From: an uncultured Croceitalea sp.
Lineage (GTDB): Bacteria; Bacteroidota; Bacteroidia; Flavobacteriales; Flavobacteriaceae
Assembly: GCA_947494805.1 (NCBI GenBank)
Contig: CANLWK010000009.1
Span: forward strand, 36,359-100,358
Direction of reading: 5' to 3'
Length of the DNA: 64,000 nt
The notes under the pieces are model-generated. The model ran no database searches and was not told the origin of the DNA. It was given only the letters and a program-made list of their open reading frames with translations. Below, in pieces: positions 47,490-55,854 of this stretch; within the stretch, counting starts at the first letter, position 1, and each line of letters starts with the position of its first letter. The translations under genes were made by a program, and so were the position numbers.

Positions 47490-48530
47490 TTATAGACTGT
47501 AATGTACATTTGAAAGGCTTTTCAGCGTGTTTGCAGCTTGTTCTGCCGTAATATCACGTTGCGGGTTCGCAAACATCTCATACCCCACCATAAACTTTTT
47601 CACTGTGGCCGACCGAAGCAAAGGCGGATAAAAAGACATATGAAAGTGCCATTCTGGATAATACTTACCATCTGTTGGCATTTGATGGATGCCCGCAGAA
47701 TACGGAAAGGAAACCTCGAACAGATTGTCATAGCGTGTGGTCACTTCTTTTATCGCATGGGCAAACGCCATAGCTTCAATTTCATTCAATTGTCCGATAT
47801 GTTGATAATGGGTTTTAGGTACGATTATCGTCTCATAGGGCCATGTGGCCCAATAGGGCACCAATGCAACAAAGTGATCGTTTTCAAAGATGACCCGTTC
47901 TTTTTGCTGTAACTCCTGCTTCACATAATCAAACACTAAACTCGTTCCGTTTTTTTCAAAATGTTTTTTTTGTTGCACCGCCTTTTTACGAGGTTCTTCG
48001 GGTACGGTTGACTGTGCCCAAATTTGTCCGTGCGGATGTGGATTGCTACAGCCCATTATGGCGCCTTTGTTTTCAAAAATCTGCACGTGGTTGATTCCGT
48101 CCATAGCCCCCAACTCCACATATTCTTTTTTCCATAACGCCACTACCTCGGCAATGGCTTCTACTTCCATTAAGGGCAGTATGAGACTATGATCCGGTGA
48201 GAAACAGATGACCTTACAGATACCTATTTCCGTTTCACTCTTGAGCAAACCATCTTCGAACTTCTGTGGTGCTGCATCCATCAAAATAGCACCAAAATCG
48301 TTTTTAAACGAGAAAGTACTTTTATAATCTTCGTTCTTGGCGCCATTGGCACGGGTATTCGTAGGACATAGATAACAGTTTGGATCATACGTTGGCCGTT
48401 TTTCAGTGGATGCCTTTTCAGTTTTGCCCTGCCAAGGCCTTTTGGTGCGGTGGGGAGAGACCAATATCCATTCTCCCGTTAAAATATTATAGCGTCGATG
48501 TGGACGTTCATTAAAATCTTTCATTGTCAT
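47490..48530 (-). CDS. galT: Galactose-1-phosphate uridylyltransferase
   Basis: Exchanges UMP between UDP-glucose and galactose-1-phosphate in the Leloir pathway. 346 residues. Start RRYNILTGEWILVSPHRTKR, zinc cysteines in CYLCP, and the active-site HPH in GCSNPHPHGQIWAQ. C-terminal GIHQMPTDGKYYPEWHFHMS. It overlaps galK by 4 bases (ATGA), showing translational coupling. Confidence 0.96.
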   Translation of the reverse strand: MTMKDFNERPHRRYNILTGEWILVSPHRTKRPWQGKTEKASTEKRPTYDPNCYLCPTNTRANGAKNEDYKSTFSFKNDFGAILMDAAPQKFEDGLLKSETEIGICKVICFSPDHSLILPLMEVEAIAEVVALWKKEYVELGAMDGINHVQIFENKGAIMGCSNPHPHGQIWAQSTVPEEPRKKAVQQKKHFEKNGTSLVFDYVKQELQQKERVIFENDHFVALVPYWATWPYETIIVPKTHYQHIGQLNEIEAMAFAHAIKEVTTRYDNLFEVSFPYSAGIHQMPTDGKYYPEWHFHMSFYPPLLRSATVKKFMVGYEMFANPQRDITAEQAANTLKSLSNVHYSL

Positions 48531-49660
48531 TCGCGTATTAGAGATGTGCCTTGACTAGGTACTGTTTCAAATGAAGTCAGCTCAATATCAAATGCTTCTT
48601 GGTAAGCAGCCGTCGCTTTTTGTACAAATTGGTCAATGACATCTTCATGAATGATATTCAAAGTGCATCCGCCAAAACCTCCCCCCATCATTCGGGCACC
48701 CAATACTTGAGGTTCATTTTTCGAAAAATCCACCAAAAAATCCAGTTCAGGACAACTTACTTCATATTTTTTGCTCAAACCCTCATGGGTCTGGTACATT
48801 AACGCGCCAACGGTTTCTAAATCATTGTTTTTCAATGCTTTTACAACTTCGAGTACCCTGTTTGTTTCTTCCACGACATAACTACAGCGATCGTACAAGG
48901 TTTCTCCCAATTCTTCTCTTGTTTGTACGAGCATCTCTGGAATCACATTTCTAAATGATTTTTCAATTTGAAAACGTTTGGCCAATAGTTCAAGTCCTTC
49001 AGCGCATTGTGCCCTTCGCACGTTGTACTCACCCGTAGAAAGGTTGTGTGCCACATTGGTATTGAGCAGCAACAGACGATAAGGAGCTATGGCAATGGGA
49101 ATTTCTTCATATTCCAAAGAGCGGCAATCCAGTAAGAGCATATGGTCCTTTTTGCCCATGACCGAAGCAAACTGATCCATAATACCACATTTGGTACCTA
49201 CAAAATTATGTTCTGCCAGCTGCCCTATTAAGATAAGTTGCCATTTATCAAGTCCCAAATCAAACAATTCGTTCAGACCATAGGCCAGTCCACACTCCAA
49301 TGCGGCCGAAGAGCTTACCCCAGAACCAACAGGCACTTTACTTTCAATCTCGCAATCAAAACCTGCTACCTTATCGGTCAGGCTCTGTATTTCGTAAATG
49401 ACCCCCAGAACATAATTGTGCCACCCTTCGGTCCCTTTTTCAAAACTTTTAAGGTCTAATACCAAAATACTATCGAAGCCCTTGCTTTTAATAGTGCAAC
49501 GGTTTTCACTGCCATTTGCTCTCAGGGTAAAATAAATACACTTATCGATGGCCGCAGGAAGCACGAACCCGTCGTTATAGTCAATATGCTCTCCTATCAA
49601 ATTAATTCGACCCGGCGAAGCTATCTTTAAGGTTCTTTTTTTCATATCAATCAGTGTCAT
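48527..49660 (-). CDS. galK: Galactokinase
   Basis: Phosphorylates galactose at C1. 377 residues from ATG 49660; a start 42 bases upstream or at 49645 is also possible. GHMP family motifs: the GalK signature SPGRINLIGEHIDYNDGFVL, ATP loop VGSGVSSSAALECGLA and the C-terminal ARMMGGGFGGCTLNI. Member of the gal operon with galT. Confidence 0.95.
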   Translation of the reverse strand: MTLIDMKKRTLKIASPGRINLIGEHIDYNDGFVLPAAIDKCIYFTLRANGSENRCTIKSKGFDSILVLDLKSFEKGTEGWHNYVLGVIYEIQSLTDKVAGFDCEIESKVPVGSGVSSSAALECGLAYGLNELFDLGLDKWQLILIGQLAEHNFVGTKCGIMDQFASVMGKKDHMLLLDCRSLEYEEIPIAIAPYRLLLLNTNVAHNLSTGEYNVRRAQCAEGLELLAKRFQIEKSFRNVIPEMLVQTREELGETLYDRCSYVVEETNRVLEVVKALKNNDLETVGALMYQTHEGLSKKYEVSCPELDFLVDFSKNEPQVLGARMMGGGFGGCTLNIIHEDVIDQFVQKATAAYQEAFDIELTSFETVPSQGTSLIRE

Positions 49661-49892
49661 GTTATTTTGACTTTCTTTGGAAAACCCCTTATTTAATAAC
49701 ATATTTCACTATGCTAATATATGCTACTTTTATCTAATTTGGTACTATCTTTTTAGTTCTTTTTAGCTGCTCCCTTTGTTAAGGGAATGAACTGATTTTA
49801 GCATAAAAGTTCATACTTTATAAGCAGGTAGTATTTCCATTAGATGAACTTACCAAGACCATTGTGTTGACTTGGGCAAAAGATTCCCTTGA

Positions 49893-50978
49893 TTAATCGC
49901 TATTGGTACTAGAAAATCGGTAGACACAGATAGAATGATAAGTCTCATCTGGTCGTAACACCGTACTTGGAAACTTGGGAATGTTGGGCGAATTTGGAAA
50001 ATGTTGGGTCTCAAGGCTCAATGATCCGTTCTTTTCATATTTCTTGCCCGACTTGCCAATTACAGTGCCATCCAAATAATTACCTGCATAGAACTGCATG
50101 CCCGGCTCATTGGTAAATACCTGCATCACACGTCCACTTTCTGGTTCGGTGACCTTCGCTGCAAAGACCAATCCGGTTTTGTTCTCAGGACCTTTGTTCA
50201 ATACATAGTTATGGTCATGACCGTTGGCGAACACCAATTGTTCTTCTTTACTATTGGCCGCTGACCCTATGGCTTTAGCCTTAGTAAAATCAAGCCCCGT
50301 AAGCTTTACCGACCGAATCTCCCCATTGGGAACAGAAAACCCATCCGTTGGTGTAAAATGATCTGCATTGATGAATAACTGATGTTCATTCACATTACCC
50401 TCACCTTCACCCTTTAGATTAAAAAATGAGTGGTGCGTAAAATTCACTATCGTAGGTTTATCGGTACTGGCCTCATAGGTTATCACCAACTCGTTGTCAT
50501 TGTTGAGTTCATAGGTAGTTGTTACTTTTAAGTTGCCCGGATACCCCTCTTCCATATCTTTAGAAATTCTGGAAAACGTCACCTTATTGGCACCTAAACT
50601 ATCAATATCCCATACCCTATTGTGAAAACCCTTAACCCCACCGTGTAAATGGTTTGGACCATTATTGACGGTAAGCGTATAATCGACGCCATCAAGGGTA
50701 AACCGACCTTTGGCAATTCTGTTGGCATAGCGCCCGATCATGGCCCCAAAATAGGCTCCCTTGGGTTTTTGGTAATCATCGATAGTATCAAATCCTAAGA
50801 CGATATCGGTCAGATTCCCATCTTTGTCCGGTACATAAAGCGCCACAAGCCGTTGTCCAAAATTTGTAAAAGCGGCCTTGACACCGTTGGTGTTGGATAT
50901 CCAAACCAAAGAAACATTTTTACCATCAATAATGGTTTCAAAGTTTTTAGCATCTAAAAGTTCCAGAGTATTCTTCAT
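49893..50978 (-). CDS. galM: Aldose 1-epimerase (mutarotase)
   Basis: Interconverts alpha and beta galactose/glucose before GalK. 361 residues from ATG 50978, chosen because it lines up with the family N-terminus (MKNTLELLDAKNFE). Motifs: GRYANRIAKGRFTLDG, NNGPNHLHGGVKGFHNRVWD with the catalytic His, NFTHHSFFNLKGEG, GHDHNYVLN, LETQHFPNSPNIPKFPST. 232 bases separate it from galK, so that gene probably has its own promoter. No signal peptide. Confidence 0.93.
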   Translation of the reverse strand: MKNTLELLDAKNFETIIDGKNVSLVWISNTNGVKAAFTNFGQRLVALYVPDKDGNLTDIVLGFDTIDDYQKPKGAYFGAMIGRYANRIAKGRFTLDGVDYTLTVNNGPNHLHGGVKGFHNRVWDIDSLGANKVTFSRISKDMEEGYPGNLKVTTTYELNNDNELVITYEASTDKPTIVNFTHHSFFNLKGEGEGNVNEHQLFINADHFTPTDGFSVPNGEIRSVKLTGLDFTKAKAIGSAANSKEEQLVFANGHDHNYVLNKGPENKTGLVFAAKVTEPESGRVMQVFTNEPGMQFYAGNYLDGTVIGKSGKKYEKNGSLSLETQHFPNSPNIPKFPSTVLRPDETYHSICVYRFSSTNSD

Positions 50979-51013
50979 AGCGATATTTTTTCTTTGCTTG
51001 TTCATGACATTCA

Positions 51014-51050
51014 AAAAACACAACAAACACTTAAAACTTGTGGTGTTTTT
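51014..51050. terminator. Probable terminator of the TRAP operon
   Basis: Inverted repeat of 13 bases with one mismatch, AAAAACACAACAA (51014-51026) and TTGTGGTGTTTTT (51038-51050). On the - strand the arm ends in a T-run, placing it 208 bases after the dctM stop and 36 bases ahead of galM. The rest of this gap (51051-51257) holds nothing recognisable. Confidence 0.5.
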
Positions 51051-51257
51051 GATACAACGCTCAGGTAATAACCTTTATAAATGACGGTAGTTCAAATAAA
51101 CCAATAATACTCCATTTGAACAATTCTAAACCTTGTCTTGTTATATTGATACACACCATTGGAATACTGAAAACATAGTAATGTTCAATTACTGTGTTCG
51201 CTATTCACCATGAAGCACATATAAACTAAAAATCGCCGGTTCTAGGCCAAAAAACAA

Positions 51258-52553
51258 CTAAAAGCCAAACAATCTCGGTACCCAAAGACTGAGTTCAGGA
51301 ATATAGGTGATCAACACCAAGACCCCTAACATCACTAAAAACAAGGGTAACAAGGGGCGCACGACTTGTTGAATTTTCAGGTTGGCCACTCCGCATCCCA
51401 CAAAAAGTACAGATCCAACAGGTGGGGTACATAGACCGATACAAAGGTTCAAGATCATGATAATACCAAAATGGATGGGATCAATGCCCATCTCGGTAAC
51501 AATGGGCAGAAAAATCGGTGTGAAGATCAGTACAGCGGGAGTCATATCCATAAAAACCCCAACAAAGAGCAAAATTAAGTTGATAATAATGAGAATTACA
51601 ATGGGATTATCACTAATGCCCAACAATCCTGCACTGATTTCTTGGGGAATGCTCTCATAGCTCATTACCCAACTCATAGCGACCGAAGTCGCAATCAAAA
51701 GCATAACGATGGCGGTGGTCTTCACCGTCTCCAACAAAATGGGCGACACATCTTTTAGCGTAATCTCTTTATAGAGAAAGGCCAGCACAAAAGTGTAGAT
51801 GACCGCTACGGCCGAAGCTTCGGTTGCCGTAAAAACACCAGCAACAATACCCCCTATGACCACCACTAAAAGTAGCAGGCTTGGCAAGGCCTCTAAAAAA
51901 CGTCGCAACATGGTTTTGAGGCCAACGGCTTTTTCTGTGGGGTACTTTTTTAAGAAGGCATACAGGCCAGCGACCAACATGAGCGCAAGGCCAATTAAAA
52001 TTCCGGGAACATAGCCCGCCAAAAAGAGTGCGGCAATACTGACGCCGCCACTTGCCAGAGAATAAATGATCAAAATATTGCTCGGTGGAATGATTAGCCC
52101 TGTGGTCGCGCTGGTGATATTGACCGCGGCACTGAATGATTTATCATAGCCTTCTTTTTCCATCATGGGACTCATAAATCCGCCGATGGCCGAGGCAGCG
52201 GCAACCGCGGAACCTGAAATGGCACCAAACAACATACAGGCTATAATGTTCACAAAAGCGAGCCCGCCCGGCAAGGGTCCGACAATAGCCTTTGCAAAGT
52301 CAATCAGGCGACGGGCAATACCACCACGGTTCATCACCTGCCCGGCCAAAATAAAAAAAGGTATGGCCAATAAAGCGAAACTGTCGAGCGAGGTTGCCAT
52401 GCGCTGTGAAAGTGTCGTTACGGCCGGTAAGTTGGGCATAGCCACTAGCAAGGTAAACAGTGCCGATAGGCCTATACTAAAAGCAATGGGCACGCGAACT
52501 GCCATTAAAATGACGAAACTTATGACCAATATTAATGTTTCGGTGTAGTCCAT
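51258..52553 (-). CDS. dctM: TRAP transporter large permease (DctM)
   Basis: 431 residues with about 12 TM helices. Imports an organic acid with sodium, fed by the lipoprotein binding protein. Family motifs: ALLAIPFFILAGQVMNRGGI, GAISGSAVAAASAIGGFMSP, SGGVSIAALFLAGYVPGILIG and LCIGLCTPPVGSVLFVGCGV. Position beside kdgK/kdgA suggests a hexuronate or aldonate as substrate. Two bases after dctQ. Confidence 0.93.
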   Translation of the reverse strand: MDYTETLILVISFVILMAVRVPIAFSIGLSALFTLLVAMPNLPAVTTLSQRMATSLDSFALLAIPFFILAGQVMNRGGIARRLIDFAKAIVGPLPGGLAFVNIIACMLFGAISGSAVAAASAIGGFMSPMMEKEGYDKSFSAAVNITSATTGLIIPPSNILIIYSLASGGVSIAALFLAGYVPGILIGLALMLVAGLYAFLKKYPTEKAVGLKTMLRRFLEALPSLLLLVVVIGGIVAGVFTATEASAVAVIYTFVLAFLYKEITLKDVSPILLETVKTTAIVMLLIATSVAMSWVMSYESIPQEISAGLLGISDNPIVILIIINLILLFVGVFMDMTPAVLIFTPIFLPIVTEMGIDPIHFGIIMILNLCIGLCTPPVGSVLFVGCGVANLKIQQVVRPLLPLFLVMLGVLVLITYIPELSLWVPRLFGF

Positions 52554-52555
52554 GG

Positions 52556-53026
52556 TTATTGGTTAAGTTTTCGGCGTTTCTCCATAAAATTGTCCAAACT
52601 GAAATAGGTAATCAGTATACCTGAAAGTGGCAATGCACTGTATATCCACCCAAGGGGAATCTCAAGGGCCGCCGATTTTTGTTGTAAGGTGAAGGTCAGA
52701 TAGCACAGGTTGACACCACCGATGACCATGACACCGACAGCAAAAACAATGACCGCCAGGGCTATGATACCCGCGTAAAAAACGGGTGCTTTGTCAATGG
52801 TCTTTGTAGGAATCAGGTCAATGGCCAAATGCAATTCTTTTCCAGTTGCGTAAGCAGCCCCATACAACCCAAGCCAAATCAATGAAAAACTTGCGATTTC
52901 ATCGGTCAGCGTGCTGGGTGTTCCCAACAAATATCTAGAAATGACCTGCCAAATCACGGCCAGTAACATCACCGACATGATGGTCAAAAGAAGCTTTTCG
53001 AGTAGGTTATCGACCGTATTTCTCAT
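52556..53026 (-). CDS. dctQ: TRAP transporter small permease (DctQ)
   Basis: 156 residues with four TM helices (LLLTIMSVMLLAVIWQVISR, EIASFSLIWLGLYGAAYATG, VFYAGIIALAVIVFAVGVMV, GWIYSALPLSGILITYFSLD). WQVISRYLLGTPSTLTDE is the DctQ landmark. Overlaps the end of dctP by 4 bases (ATGA). Confidence 0.92.
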   Translation of the reverse strand: MRNTVDNLLEKLLLTIMSVMLLAVIWQVISRYLLGTPSTLTDEIASFSLIWLGLYGAAYATGKELHLAIDLIPTKTIDKAPVFYAGIIALAVIVFAVGVMVIGGVNLCYLTFTLQQKSAALEIPLGWIYSALPLSGILITYFSLDNFMEKRRKLNQ

Positions 53027-53994
53027 TGGGGTACATCCTTTATGGCCTGTATCAATTGAAATGCCTCTGATTCTGGCGCAAAGACCGCATTAATAGGCTC
53101 CATTTTTGAGGCAAAGAGCGACTTATTGGGATAGGTCACCTCTACCCCTGCCGCCTTGATGGCTTGCAGGGCCTCTTCTTCGGCCAACGCCCATAGCTTC
53201 CTTTGATATTGGGCCGAAGCGTTTGCCGCTTCTTGCAACCATTTTCGCTCTTGTTTGTTCAAGCGGTTCCAGGTCTCCGTACCAATGAGCATAACGTCGG
53301 GTACGGCCGTATGTTCGTCAAAGCTGTAATAGTTACAGACCTCATAATGCTTTGAGGTATAAAAACTGGGCAGGTTGTTCTCTGCACCGTCCACCACGCC
53401 CTGTTGTAATGCGGTATACAGCTCGCCCCATGAAATGGGTGTGGGCGATCCGCCCAATTGCCGTACCAGACTAACGGCCATATTGCTCTTTTGCACACGG
53501 ATTTTCATGCCCTTTAAATCATCTGGTGTTTCAATAGATTTGCTTTTGGTGTAAAAACTTCGGCTTCCGGCATCATAAAAACAAAGCCCTTTTAGTTTAT
53601 AGTCCGACCCCTTGTTCAAAAATTGTCGCCCTACTTGATTGTCATAGACCGTATGGCTGTGGGTCTTGTTACGAAAAAGATAGGGGATACTAAAGACTTT
53701 GTATTCGGGCACAAAGTTCTCCAAGACCGCAGCGGAGACCTTGGTGATATCAAGGCTTCCAATCTGTAGTAGTTCAAGGCATTCACGCTCTGCCCCTAAC
53801 TGGCCACTTGGGTATATTTTGACGGTCAATTTTCCGTTTGAATTGTTTTTGAGTCGCTTTCCCAGATCAACCATTGCCCGGTGCACCGGGTGATTGGTAT
53901 CCAACCCATGTGCCAGGCGCAGCACCTTGGCCTCTTGTTTAGGACTGCAAGAAACGAACAGGATAAGTGCTATGGAAACGACAACTGATTTGAT
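53023..53994 (-). CDS. dctP: TRAP transporter solute-binding lipoprotein (DctP), start codon unusual
   Basis: The DctP core begins at about VLRLAHGLDTNHPVHRAM, with YPSGQLGAERECLELLQIG, GLCFYDAGSRSFYTKSKSI, DLKGMKIRVQKS, and the ligand-binding Arg in RVQ. In frame and upstream of the first standard start (GTG 53925) lies a complete lipoprotein leader: KSVVVSIALILFVSCSPKQE with lipobox FVSC. This leader follows ATC (53994-53992), preceded by an in-frame TAG that is the kdgA stop. No ATG, GTG or TTG exists before it. Either ATC or GTA is used as start, or an ATG was mutated. Third gene of the KDG operon. Confidence 0.8.
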   Translation of the reverse strand: MKSVVVSIALILFVSCSPKQEAKVLRLAHGLDTNHPVHRAMVDLGKRLKNNSNGKLTVKIYPSGQLGAERECLELLQIGSLDITKVSAAVLENFVPEYKVFSIPYLFRNKTHSHTVYDNQVGRQFLNKGSDYKLKGLCFYDAGSRSFYTKSKSIETPDDLKGMKIRVQKSNMAVSLVRQLGGSPTPISWGELYTALQQGVVDGAENNLPSFYTSKHYEVCNYYSFDEHTAVPDVMLIGTETWNRLNKQERKWLQEAANASAQYQRKLWALAEEEALQAIKAAGVEVTYPNKSLFASKMEPINAVFAPESEAFQLIQAIKDVPQ

Positions 53995-54000
53995 GGCTAC

Positions 54001-54666
54001 CTACTGTTTTAGTCTTTTTATGATTTGTAAAGCGTCGGACACGGCATGGGACAGCGTGTCAAATTCGCCTGATGCGATGATCTCTTTTTTGAACAATTGA
54101 CTTCCCATACCGACACAAAACACCCCTGCACTGAACCAACTGCCCAGATTATCCTCAGTTGGCTTTACCCCGCCCGTGGGCATAATGGGCAATTTGGGGT
54201 AGACCGCCTTGACCGATTTGATAAATCCAGGGCCGAGCACGTTCCCCGGAAAAGCCTTGATCACTTTGGCCCCCAATTGTACGGCCTGATAGATTTCGGT
54301 AACCGTACCACAACCCGGTACCCAAAGCAACTCTTGCTTGTTGGCAAAGTGTGCCACTTCTGGCACTAGGGCAGGGGAAACAATGAATTGGGCTCCGACG
54401 CTCAAAAATCCTTGGGCATCAGTTGCATTGAAAATGGTGCCTATACCCAAATATAGGTCGGTATATTGGCCGGCATGTTCGGCCAATCTTTCAAAAACCG
54501 CTAAGGCATTCTCACCTCTGTTCGTAAACTCAAACACGCGAATCCCTGCAGCATAGCAAGCATCAAGCACCTGTTTTGACACCTCGATATCGGCATGGTT
54601 AAAAACGGGGATCAATCCCGTTTCCTGCATGCTGGTCAAAATTTGTTTTTGAGGTATGTTCTCCAT
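54001..54666 (-). CDS. kdgA: 2-keto-3-deoxy-6-phosphogluconate aldolase
   Basis: Splits KDPG to pyruvate and glyceraldehyde-3-phosphate. 221 residues. Glu site in RVFEFTNRGENALAVF, Schiff-base Lys in LGAKVIKAFPGNVLGPG (AKVIKAFP), phosphate site LPIMPTGGVKPTEDNLG. Common bifunctional KDPG/KHG aldolase. 9 bases after kdgK; its stop TAG leads directly into the dctP leader. Confidence 0.95.
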   Translation of the reverse strand: MENIPQKQILTSMQETGLIPVFNHADIEVSKQVLDACYAAGIRVFEFTNRGENALAVFERLAEHAGQYTDLYLGIGTIFNATDAQGFLSVGAQFIVSPALVPEVAHFANKQELLWVPGCGTVTEIYQAVQLGAKVIKAFPGNVLGPGFIKSVKAVYPKLPIMPTGGVKPTEDNLGSWFSAGVFCVGMGSQLFKKEIIASGEFDTLSHAVSDALQIIKRLKQ

Positions 54667-54675
54667 AAGAAAAAA

Positions 54676-55713
54676 TTATCGTGATACCCTTCCAGAGGCA
54701 TCGCCATCCATTAGTTTTTCGACTTCAGCTACCGTGACCTGATTGGCATCCCCTTTGATGGTATGCTTCAGGCATGAGGCCGCCACGGCAAAATCCAAAG
54801 CTTTTTGGTCATTGCCATGATAGGTCAACAAACCGTAGATCAGACCACCCATAAACGAATCTCCCCCGCCCACGCGATCCACAATATGCGTTATTTGATA
54901 GGTATCTGACTCAAAAAGCGTAGTTCCGTCATACAGTATGCCGGCCCATGTGTTATGGCTTGCACTTACAGAACCCCTGAGGGTCGTAATTACTTTTTTG
55001 GCCTTTGGAAATTTTTGCATCATTTGTTGACAGACCGATTCAAAAGCCTTGGTACTGACCGAATGTCCCTGGGTCACATCAACACCCTCGGGGTGTATGC
55101 CAAAGTGCTTTTCTGCATCTTCTTCATTGCCCAAAATGATATCACAGAGCGAAACCAACGGGGTCATGATCGGTTCGGGTGCCACACCGTAGTTCCAAAG
55201 TTTTTTGCGATAGTTCAGATCCGTGGATATGGTAATACCCATATCACTCGCAACTTGGCAAGCCTCAAGGCACGCATCTGCGGCCCCCTGTGAAATGGCT
55301 GGTGTTATGCCCGTCCAATGGAACCATTCGGCATCGGCAAATACAGCTTCCCAATCGACCATACCCTTTTCAATCTGTGACATGGCCGAGTGTGCTCTGT
55401 CGTACAGCACTTTACTGCCACGGGCCACGGCACCGGTCTCTAAAAAATACAATCCCAAACGCTCACCGCCCCAAATGATCTTATCAATGCCCACGCCCCG
55501 TTTACGAAGCTCCATCATCGCACATTGGCCGAGATCATTGTCGGGCAGTCGTGTCACAAAGTCAACCGGAATGCCATAATTGGCCAAGGACACGGCAACG
55601 TTGGACTCACCGCCACCATAAATGGCATCAAAAGAATTGGTCTGTGAGAACCGTAAAAAACCAGGAGGTGCCAAACGCAACATTATTTCACCAAAGGTGA
55701 CCACTTTTTTCAT
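54676..55713 (-). CDS. kdgK: 2-keto-3-deoxygluconate kinase (PfkB family)
   Basis: Phosphorylates KDG to KDPG. 345 residues. N-terminal VTFGEIMLRLAPPGFLRFSQ, GGGESNVAVSLANYGIPVDF, and the PfkB C-terminal signature DRVGGGDSFMGGLIYGLL with catalytic Asp. First gene of the leftward operon; promoter in the shared 141-base gap with uxaA. Confidence 0.93.
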   Translation of the reverse strand: MKKVVTFGEIMLRLAPPGFLRFSQTNSFDAIYGGGESNVAVSLANYGIPVDFVTRLPDNDLGQCAMMELRKRGVGIDKIIWGGERLGLYFLETGAVARGSKVLYDRAHSAMSQIEKGMVDWEAVFADAEWFHWTGITPAISQGAADACLEACQVASDMGITISTDLNYRKKLWNYGVAPEPIMTPLVSLCDIILGNEEDAEKHFGIHPEGVDVTQGHSVSTKAFESVCQQMMQKFPKAKKVITTLRGSVSASHNTWAGILYDGTTLFESDTYQITHIVDRVGGGDSFMGGLIYGLLTYHGNDQKALDFAVAASCLKHTIKGDANQVTVAEVEKLMDGDASGRVSR

Positions 55714-55814
55714 TGTATGAAGTTATAGTTTAATCATCGTTTAGGTTCGCTTGCCGCACTAAAAATATCAGATTTTCTTATGGGCTTGACAGAAACTCCT
55801 ATTTTTTGAGTACA

Positions 55815-55834
55815 TTGCGCAATCGATTGCACAA
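55815..55834. promoter_or_regulatory. LacI-like operator between divergent hexuronate operons
   Basis: TTGCGCAATCGATTGCACAA, a 20-base palindrome with one mismatched pair and central CG, the layout of LacI-family operators. It lies 21 bases before the uxaA ATG and 102 bases before the kdgK start, so one regulator could control both directions. No LacI, GntR or IclR gene is in the window, so the regulator is elsewhere. Confidence 0.65.
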
Positions 55835-55854
55835 TATTAGCGATTTAATTTGAA

